Source: Candidatus Kapaibacterium sp. (GTDB taxonomy: Bacteria; Bacteroidota; Ignavibacteria; Kapaibacteriales; UBA961). Taken from it: DNA of 22,926 nt. Shown one piece after another: positions 16,915 to 22,926 of the stretch. The notes under the pieces are model-generated. The model saw only the letters and a list, made by a program, of their open reading frames with translations, made no database searches and was not told the origin of the DNA. The stretch lies in contig JALRHN010000010.1 in the NCBI GenBank assembly GCA_023259575.1, positions 1-22,926 on the forward strand, written 5' to 3'. The stretch's first letter is position 1. Every line of letters begins with the position of its first letter. The translations under genes were made by a program, and so were the position numbers.

Positions 16915-18789
16915 TTACTTTTTTCTATTTGAGTTTGGCAGCTTATTGCCTATTGGTTGTCTTTTAGATGCTTTATTTGCAGTACCGCCGGCTTTTTGTT
17001 GTTCGGCAATCTCTTGAGCCATTCTCATCCTTTTAGCAAACCAACCTTCAGATTTTGGCATTTTTTTAAGATCATTCAAAGTAATTTGATTTTTAGAGAG
17101 TTTTGTAACCCATACTTGTTGTAAAATGCCTAATAAAGTAAAAGTAAAATAATAAACATTTAGTCCTGCAGGAAAACCAGAGAACATAAATGTAAACATG
17201 ATAGGCATAATATAAACCATCGATTTTTGATTTGGATCGGTAATTGTCATTTTTTGTTGAATAAACATTGCCAATCCCATCAATAAGGCTAATCCGCTTA
17301 ATTTGTCAATATGGAATAAGGGTAATTTGAAACCTAAATCAAATAAGACATCAGGGACAGATAAATCTGTTATCCAGCCAAAGAAATGGGCTTGGCGAAT
17401 ATCCATCCAACTTCCTAAAACAGCCCACAATGCAATTAAAATAGGCATTTGTAACAGCATAGGTAAACAGCCACCAGCAGGGTTTATACCATATTCTTGA
17501 TACACTTTCATTGTTTCTTGAGACAAAGCAACTCTATCATCTTTAAATTTCTCTTGTATCTTTTGAATCAATGGCTGAACAGCTTTTGTTTTTTGCATTG
17601 ATTTCATTTGAGAAACACTAAATGGATAGAGAAGCAATTTCATTATCAAACTGAATACAAGAATTGCTATTCCATAATTTGGTATAAATATGTGTAAAAA
17701 GCGAAGCATTGGTAACATTATATATTCACCAATTGGAGCAACTAGCCATTTTACGCCATAAAATGTTCCAAAATTGATTGTTTTTTCTATCCCATAATGT
17801 TGCAATGTATCATAGATTTGAGGTCCAATATAAAAAGTGAAACCATCAGTTTGCTGTCCACCAGTATATCTAACTCTATATGCTAATGAATACTTTTCAG
17901 TATAACCATCGCCTTGTGCTCCGATTCTAATTCCTTCTACAAAGCCCATGGCATCTGGATTTATTTTTTCAGGAATAATAGCAGATACAAAGTACTTAGT
18001 TCTAGTTGCTAAATAGTCAATTGCACCTATTGTTTGGCCAGTGGTAGGAACTGCATAATCAGTTGCATCATATTCTTCTATTTGCCCATTAACAGAGGCA
18101 AGAGCTACAGAGGTATTTGATTCATCAACACTGTTTTGTTCTTGAAATTTTAAACCACCTTTCCAGCTCATATCATAATAGCGTTGTGGTAAAAAATTCT
18201 CCATATTTTTCAATGTAATTCCAGCTTTACATGCATATGAATTGCCATATATAGTAAATGTTTTAATAATTTCACTTCCAGGAGCAAGAGAAATTTTTGC
18301 TGTAATTGTTAATGAGTCATTTCCTTTAAGGTTAAAAGATCTTTGCTCACCTTCAAAACTAAAATTCATACCCCTTGTGTCTACTTTTTTTCCTTCTGGT
18401 CCAATAAAAGTGATTGCAGCTTCACGATTTTTTGCATTTATAAGCTGAACTGGGACACCTTTATACGTTTTATCATGCCATGAAGAATATTGTTTTAGTT
18501 CCCATCGTGCAATAGATCCACCTTTTGTACTAAGCATTATGCGAACTAAATCAGTTTCAATTCGAACAAAATCTTCTTTACTTTCAGAAATGATAGGTTG
18601 ATTCGTAGGTGCATTAGTTGTACTTACAGAGGCAGTTTGATTTGCATTGTTTTTCTGCTTTGTTTCAGTAATAGTAGGATTTACTGTTCTTTGATGAGTA
18701 CTCATCCATATTACCCATCCGGTAACAATAATAGTAATCAGGATGAAACCAATAAAACTACGTTTGTCAATTGGCTGTTGTTGTTGCAT
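16915..18789 (-). CDS. yidC: Membrane protein insertase YidC
   Basis: A 624-residue YidC/Oxa1 insertase that folds and inserts inner-membrane proteins, alone or with SecYEG. It has the Gram-negative layout: an N-terminal transmembrane segment (residues 9-29), a Thr/Asn-rich linker, a large periplasmic beta domain (about 75-350), then the conserved five-helix core from LVAPIGEYIMLPMLRFLH. The core includes YPFSVSQMKSMQKTKAVQP, the KFKDDRVALSQETMKVYQEY coiled region, NPAGGCLPMLLQMPILIALW and a basic C-terminal tail. The hydrophilic-groove position held by Arg in E. coli is Lys384 here, as is usual in Bacteroidota. It lies 51 bases downstream of valS and is followed by a terminator. No rnpA or rpmH is nearby. 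Confidence 0.97.
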   Translation of the reverse strand: MQQQQPIDKRSFIGFILITIIVTGWVIWMSTHQRTVNPTITETKQKNNANQTASVSTTNAPTNQPIISESKEDFVRIETDLVRIMLSTKGGSIARWELKQYSSWHDKTYKGVPVQLINAKNREAAITFIGPEGKKVDTRGMNFSFEGEQRSFNLKGNDSLTITAKISLAPGSEIIKTFTIYGNSYACKAGITLKNMENFLPQRYYDMSWKGGLKFQEQNSVDESNTSVALASVNGQIEEYDATDYAVPTTGQTIGAIDYLATRTKYFVSAIIPEKINPDAMGFVEGIRIGAQGDGYTEKYSLAYRVRYTGGQQTDGFTFYIGPQIYDTLQHYGIEKTINFGTFYGVKWLVAPIGEYIMLPMLRFLHIFIPNYGIAILVFSLIMKLLLYPFSVSQMKSMQKTKAVQPLIQKIQEKFKDDRVALSQETMKVYQEYGINPAGGCLPMLLQMPILIALWAVLGSWMDIRQAHFFGWITDLSVPDVLFDLGFKLPLFHIDKLSGLALLMGLAMFIQQKMTITDPNQKSMVYIMPIMFTFMFSGFPAGLNVYYFTFTLLGILQQVWVTKLSKNQITLNDLKKMPKSEGWFAKRMRMAQEIAEQQKAGGTANKASKRQPIGNKLPNSNRKK

Positions 18790-18840
18790 GAAATTTATTG
18801 TCCTTATTTGATTGCGAAAACACGCAAATACTAAAAATCT

Positions 18841-21534
18841 TTATTTTGAAAATGAGTGTAAATTCTCTTGTACTTTGGCATATGAATCTTTGATAGAATC
18901 CAATTTGTCTTTTTCTGACTGAATTACTTGTTCTGGTGCTTTAGAGACAAATCCAGGATTATGTAATTTTCTCTCTATAGATTGAATCAAACCTAAAAGC
19001 CTTTCTGATTCTTTAGTTAATCGGGCTATTTCTTTGTCTTTATCTATTGCATCAGCTGTTTCTATATAAATATCTATTCCTCGAACAACAGATGCTAAGC
19101 AATGTTCTGGTTTTGGTATATTTTTATCTATGATTACTTGAGATGCCCTACCTAAGGATGAAATAGTAGATGATTGAGCTAAAAAGAAGTCTTGTAACAC
19201 TATATCGTCTACTTTTATAATAACAGGTAACTTCTGATGATTTTGAATATTGCTTAATGCTCTCATTTTTCTAATTTCTTCTACAATCATCTGCAATAAT
19301 TCAAATGATGATTCAATGGTAGTTTGAACTGCATGCTGATTATATTCTGGCAATGCTGCTGTACTGATGCTTGAAGTATGTTTCTCTATTGCTAAAGATT
19401 GCCATAATTCTTCAGTGATAAATGGCATTACAGGATGTAATAGTCTTAGAATTCCATCAAAAATAGAAAGAGCAAAATGAACCAATTGAGCTTTTTGTTC
19501 AGTATTATGTGCATGTGCAATTTCTGATTTTACTATTTCTATATACCAATCGCAGAAATCTCTCCAAATGAACTCATGTAAGCATCTGGCATATTCAGTA
19601 ATTTTATATTCTGAAAGATGTGTTTGAACTGTTTGAATTGTAGTTTGATAGCGAGAATAAATCCAAGCATCTGCAGCCGACATTTCATCTATTGATAATA
19701 TATGCTTAATGCCTTCACAAGGATTCTCATCTTTTTTCATCGACAGAAAGCGTCCTGCATTCCATAATTTATTGGCAAAATTTCTTCCAAATTCTACTTG
19801 AGGAACATCTTGTTCTTGTACTTCTAAACGGACATCTGTACCTAAAGGTGCTAAATAGACAATTGTAAATCGTAATGCATCTGCGCCATATTTTTCGATA
19901 ACATGTAATGGATCTGGTGAATTGCCTAAAGATTTAGACATTTTTCTGCCTTTACCATCACGAATAATGCTAGTGAAATAGACATCTTTAAAGGGGATTT
20001 TTCCGGTAAATTTTAATGATGCCATGATCATTCTTGCAACCCAGAAAAAAATGATATCTGGGCCAGTTACTAATAAATCAGAGGGTAAATAATAGCTAAG
20101 ATCTTCAGTGTTTTCTGTCTTGCCATCTGCAAGCCACCCCATGGTTGTCATTGGCCATAACCAAGAAGAAAACCATGTATCCAGAACATCTGGATCTTGA
20201 ATTAACTTCTCTGATTCATCTAGCCCAAGTTTTTTTCTTGCTTCCTGTTCCGAGACAGCTGCAGTACATGTTCCATCTTGAGCATAATACACAGGAATAC
20301 GATGTCCCCACCATAATTGACGTGAAATACACCAATCACGGATTCCTGACATCCAATGTTCATAGGTTTTTGTCCAATGATGAGGATAAAATGTAATATC
20401 ACCATTCATAACAGCATCAAGTGCTGGCTTAGCCAATGGTTTCATGTTTACAAACCACTGATCACTTAAGTATGGTTCAACTGGTTCTCCACCTCGTTCA
20501 GAAAACCCTACATTATGAGTATAGTCTTCAATCTTTTCAATTAAATCTATCGATTTTAAAGCTTCAACTACCTTTTTTCTGGCTACAAATCTGTCTAAGC
20601 CAGCAAATTCACCTGCCAATTCATTTAATGTAGCATCTGGATTTATCGCATTTGGCATACTAAGATTATGCCTTAAACCTACTTCAAAATCGTTGGGATC
20701 ATGCGCTGGAGTAATCTTCACACAACCTGTCCCAAAACTTGGATCTGCATAATCATCAGCTATTATTGGAATTTCTTTTCCAGTAATTGGAACTATAACC
20801 ATGGATCCGATTAAATGATTGTATCGTTCATCTTGTGGATTGACAGCAATAGCAACATCGCCAAAAATAGTTTCGGGTCTAACCGTAGCAACATTCAAAT
20901 ATCCATTGCCATTTTTAAGTGCATATCGCAGTGTATAAATATATTCTTGTACTTCCTTAAAGATAACTTCTTCATCACTTAATGCAGATTGAGCAATTGG
21001 AGACCAATTGATAATTCTTTTCCCACGATAGATTAAACCTTCATCAAATAAGCGTATAAATGTTTCGGTAACCGCATGAGATGCAGATTCATCCATTGTG
21101 AATAACGTTCTATTCCAATCACAAGAAATACCAAGAGAATGTAATTGCTGAAGAATTTTATCACCATATTGATGACGCCATTCCCATACTTTTTCTAAAA
21201 AAGCATCTCTACCTACATCATGACGTGATAATTTTTGCTCGCGAAGTTGTTGCTCTACTTTTGTTTGCGTGGCAATACCTGCATGATCTAATCCAGGAAA
21301 CCAGCAAGTTTCAAAACCAGCCATTCGATTTCTACGAATATAAATATCCTGAATCGTATGATTTATTACATGTCCCATTGTTAAAACACCCGTCACATTT
21401 GGTGGAGGCATTAATATGGAATATGGCTTCTTATTAGGATTTGGAGAAGATATATATAATGATTTAGACATCCATTCTGCATAATGTTTTTGTTCAATTG
21501 CAGCTGGTTCATATGCTTTTGAAAGTTCGCTCAT
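18841..21534 (-). CDS. valS: Valyl-tRNA synthetase
   Basis: A class I synthetase that charges tRNA-Val, with an editing (CP1) domain that removes Thr-tRNA-Val. The frame is open from a GTG at 21558, but ATG 21534 (MSELSKAYEPAAIEQKHY) leads directly into the family's conserved start and gives 897 residues. The HIGH-equivalent is PPPNVTGVLTMGHVINHT; KMSKS lies in GRKMSKSLGNSPDPLHVIEKYG near residue 530. Editing-domain features include NVATVRPETIFGDVAIAVNP and FGTGCVKITPAHDPNDFEVG. The anticodon-binding helical domain follows, then a C-terminal coiled coil (KEIARLTKESERLLGLIQS, FVSKAPEQVIQSEKDKL). First gene of the minus-strand block, divergent from the dacB-like gene; no T-box leader is seen. 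Confidence 0.97.
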   Translation of the reverse strand: MSELSKAYEPAAIEQKHYAEWMSKSLYISSPNPNKKPYSILMPPPNVTGVLTMGHVINHTIQDIYIRRNRMAGFETCWFPGLDHAGIATQTKVEQQLREQKLSRHDVGRDAFLEKVWEWRHQYGDKILQQLHSLGISCDWNRTLFTMDESASHAVTETFIRLFDEGLIYRGKRIINWSPIAQSALSDEEVIFKEVQEYIYTLRYALKNGNGYLNVATVRPETIFGDVAIAVNPQDERYNHLIGSMVIVPITGKEIPIIADDYADPSFGTGCVKITPAHDPNDFEVGLRHNLSMPNAINPDATLNELAGEFAGLDRFVARKKVVEALKSIDLIEKIEDYTHNVGFSERGGEPVEPYLSDQWFVNMKPLAKPALDAVMNGDITFYPHHWTKTYEHWMSGIRDWCISRQLWWGHRIPVYYAQDGTCTAAVSEQEARKKLGLDESEKLIQDPDVLDTWFSSWLWPMTTMGWLADGKTENTEDLSYYLPSDLLVTGPDIIFFWVARMIMASLKFTGKIPFKDVYFTSIIRDGKGRKMSKSLGNSPDPLHVIEKYGADALRFTIVYLAPLGTDVRLEVQEQDVPQVEFGRNFANKLWNAGRFLSMKKDENPCEGIKHILSIDEMSAADAWIYSRYQTTIQTVQTHLSEYKITEYARCLHEFIWRDFCDWYIEIVKSEIAHAHNTEQKAQLVHFALSIFDGILRLLHPVMPFITEELWQSLAIEKHTSSISTAALPEYNQHAVQTTIESSFELLQMIVEEIRKMRALSNIQNHQKLPVIIKVDDIVLQDFFLAQSSTISSLGRASQVIIDKNIPKPEHCLASVVRGIDIYIETADAIDKDKEIARLTKESERLLGLIQSIERKLHNPGFVSKAPEQVIQSEKDKLDSIKDSYAKVQENLHSFSK

Positions 21535-21709
21535 ATAAGATTTGACCGCTCTGTACACATTTCAATGTATGAAAGTAATACAAAGTATAAGAAATGAAAA
21601 TGTTTAATACTGAACGCAAATTACGAAATCTTTTGCAGTGAATACAGGTTAACAATGTGAGAAATACAAGTGATTACTATGAAAATTCTTTTCAATGAAG
21701 TTTTTTTTT

Positions 21710-21717
21710 TATGTTTG
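21710..21717 (+). promoter_or_regulatory. Candidate -7 promoter element for the dacB-like gene
   Basis: TATGTTTG is an exact match to the Bacteroidota -7 consensus TAnnTTTG and follows a run of ten or more T residues. A start about seven bases downstream would fall at the first base of the hairpin at 21724, giving a leader of about 65 bases. No clear TTG -33 element is present, only T-rich sequence. Confidence 0.4.
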
Positions 21718-21723
21718 TAGGCC

Positions 21724-21753
21724 GGTGTTTCGGTTTGCAGCATACCAAACACC
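21724..21753 (+). promoter_or_regulatory. Leader hairpin upstream of the dacB-like gene
   Basis: GGTGTTT, a bulged C and GGT (21724-21734) pair with ACC and AAACACC (21744-21753) around a nine-base loop. GTTTG at 21733-21737 can instead pair with CAAAC at 21746-21750, so two folds compete. No T-tract follows on the plus strand, so it is not an intrinsic terminator. It matches no riboswitch class I recognise. Confidence 0.45.
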
Positions 21754-21789
21754 AAAAAGCCAACCTTTCATCGTTAAAGAATACATATT

Positions 21790-22926
21790 ATGATAAAAAA
21801 GACCAGGCAGCGCCGTGCGCAAAAACCTAGGCTGGCTTCGCTTAGTATTTCTAGATCATGGAAATTTGCAGGCATCAGAATTGTTACCTCTCTTTTTCTT
21901 TTAGGAATTATTCTTTATGCAGCTTTTGCAGAAAGAATTCCTCTTATTGGTGCCTCTTGTAATGAACCCGAATCACATGTAACAAACAATCTTAATAACT
22001 CTAATAAAAAAGTTCCAATTTTAACATCTGCAGATAGTACAAAAGCTGTTGTTAATTTTAGATCGATTATCCAAAACTTGATTGATGCTGAAGGGATAGC
22101 TGCAAGTAGTAAAACAAGTATAAGAATACTTACTCTTAAACAGCACGAAGTACTTTTTGAAAAAAATCCACATCAATATCTAACTCCGGCTTCTACAACA
22201 AAATTATTTCCAAGTTTTTCAGCTTTCTATACGATGGGTTCGGATTATATGATTCCTACTCAAGTATTAAGTATTGGAACTATAGAAAATGGAGTATTAC
22301 AAGGCGATATTTATTTAAAAGGATTTGGTGATGCTTTATTGGATGAGCAAGATATTACTGCATTGGCTCTACAATTAAAGCAAAAAGGGATTACTGCTAT
22401 TAATGGAGGTATTTATGCCGATGCTAGTTATTTTGACAATATAACCCAAAGGCATATATATAGTGGAGATAATGAGGTAGTAGAGCCTTTGGCTCCAATT
22501 ACTGCTCTGGGAATACATAAAAATGAATTTATCGTTGATATGGTACATGGTCAAACACAAATCATTCCTGCATCGGATGCTGTGTTTGTTAATCGAGCTA
22601 TTTCTTCTGTACAAAAGACCATTATATCTGAACCCAAAAAGTCTGCAAAAAATATAGTAGTCTCAAAAAAAATAACTACAAAAACAAAAAATGGGAAGAA
22701 AAAAGTTATAAAAGTTGAGAAAAATCGCAGTAAAAAATCAGTTAAGAAAGTAACAAGCCATTCATCAAAAAAAACGAATAAAAAGCCATTAAAGAAATCA
22801 TCAAAAAAGAGATCTCATGCTTGGTGGAAGATTGGATCTAGTTTCCAAGATCTACAAAGAAATGGTGATGCACCTAAAGCACCTAAAAGAAAAAAGAAAA
22901 GTAGGGCACCGATTGCAAGAATTTCT
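21790..22926 (+). CDS. dacB: PBP4-type D-alanyl-D-alanine carboxypeptidase/endopeptidase, 3' end cut by window
   Basis: 379 codons are present and the frame is open to the edge. Residues 1-26 are very basic and cytoplasmic, followed by a membrane anchor (about 28-47, IRIVTSLFLLGIILYAAFA). The catalytic S-x-x-K is PASTTKLF with Ser135 and Lys138, and DIYLKGFGDALL and PLAPITALGIHKNEFIVDM match the class C PBP4 (peptidase S13) sequence beyond it. The enzyme family trims or cuts peptide cross-links of periplasmic peptidoglycan. From 283 to 372 the chain holds 30 Lys and 5 Arg in 90 residues, an insert not expected in the family, placed before the S-x-N and K-T-G motifs, which must lie outside the window. 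Divergent from valS, with 255 bases between start codons. Confidence 0.85.
   Translation, partial: MIKKTRQRRAQKPRLASLSISRSWKFAGIRIVTSLFLLGIILYAAFAERIPLIGASCNEPESHVTNNLNNSNKKVPILTSADSTKAVVNFRSIIQNLIDAEGIAASSKTSIRILTLKQHEVLFEKNPHQYLTPASTTKLFPSFSAFYTMGSDYMIPTQVLSIGTIENGVLQGDIYLKGFGDALLDEQDITALALQLKQKGITAINGGIYADASYFDNITQRHIYSGDNEVVEPLAPITALGIHKNEFIVDMVHGQTQIIPASDAVFVNRAISSVQKTIISEPKKSAKNIVVSKKITTKTKNGKKKVIKVEKNRSKKSVKKVTSHSSKKTNKKPLKKSSKKRSHAWWKIGSSFQDLQRNGDAPKAPKRKKKSRAPIARIS

Noticed and set aside
18790..18840. Hairpin TTGCG/CGCAA in the valS-yidC gap as a terminator
   Set aside because: The stem is only five pairs with no T-tract behind it on the minus strand; valS and yidC are more likely read together.
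21535..21660. T-box or other amino-acid leader before valS
   Set aside because: No T-box-like structure or intrinsic terminator is seen on the minus strand, and T-boxes are not expected in this group.

Overview
The window is an AT-rich stretch of bacterial chromosome, mostly housekeeping genes, with one unusual carotenoid/retinal gene. Several traits point to the Bacteroidota/Chlorobiota (FCB) group. These are a secreted protein ending in what looks like a type IX secretion (T9SS) sorting domain, an S16 ribosomal protein with a long acidic Ala/Pro/Val/Glu tail, a YidC with the Lys-type groove, few clear Shine-Dalgarno sequences, and two matches to the Bacteroidota -7 promoter motif TAnnTTTG. 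I cannot fix the lineage further from sequence alone. The carotenoid/retinal gene would suit a freshwater or marine rhodopsin-bearing lineage, but no rhodopsin gene is present here.

Layout. 1-3066 (minus): the 5' part of a very long secreted protein (signal peptide, SGNH-hydrolase-like domain, parallel beta-helix, start of a T9SS sorting domain). Its frame is broken by one TGA at codon 60. 3133-3744 (minus): Maf nucleotide pyrophosphatase. 3843-4424 (plus): a degenerate PlsY-like membrane protein. 4428-4763 (minus): a small lipoprotein. 4838-9284 (plus): a tight run of aspS, an RND-type periplasmic adaptor, a DUF2203 protein and argD. 9398-11371 (plus): ffh and rpsP, preceded by a candidate promoter and closed by a near-perfect intrinsic terminator.

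11582-21534 (minus) is a co-directional block read valS, yidC, a TPR/TMTC-like membrane glycosyltransferase-like gene, tyrS, then a lycopene cyclase fused to a Brp/Blh beta-carotene dioxygenase. An intrinsic terminator follows yidC, so the block is probably at least two transcription units. 21790 to the right edge (plus): a PBP4-type D-Ala-D-Ala carboxypeptidase, cut by the window, with a strongly basic insert and a hairpin leader.

The most notable object is the 674-residue CrtY-Blh fusion (11582-13606). One polypeptide appears to contain both the enzyme that cyclises lycopene to beta-carotene and the enzyme that cleaves beta-carotene to retinal, so it could turn lycopene into the rhodopsin chromophore without releasing the intermediate. 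No stretch above 300 bases lacks a gene. The largest gaps are 21535-21789 (leader and promoter described below) and 11372-11581 (terminator plus about 150 featureless AT-rich bases). I see no tRNA, rRNA, CRISPR array or insertion sequence.
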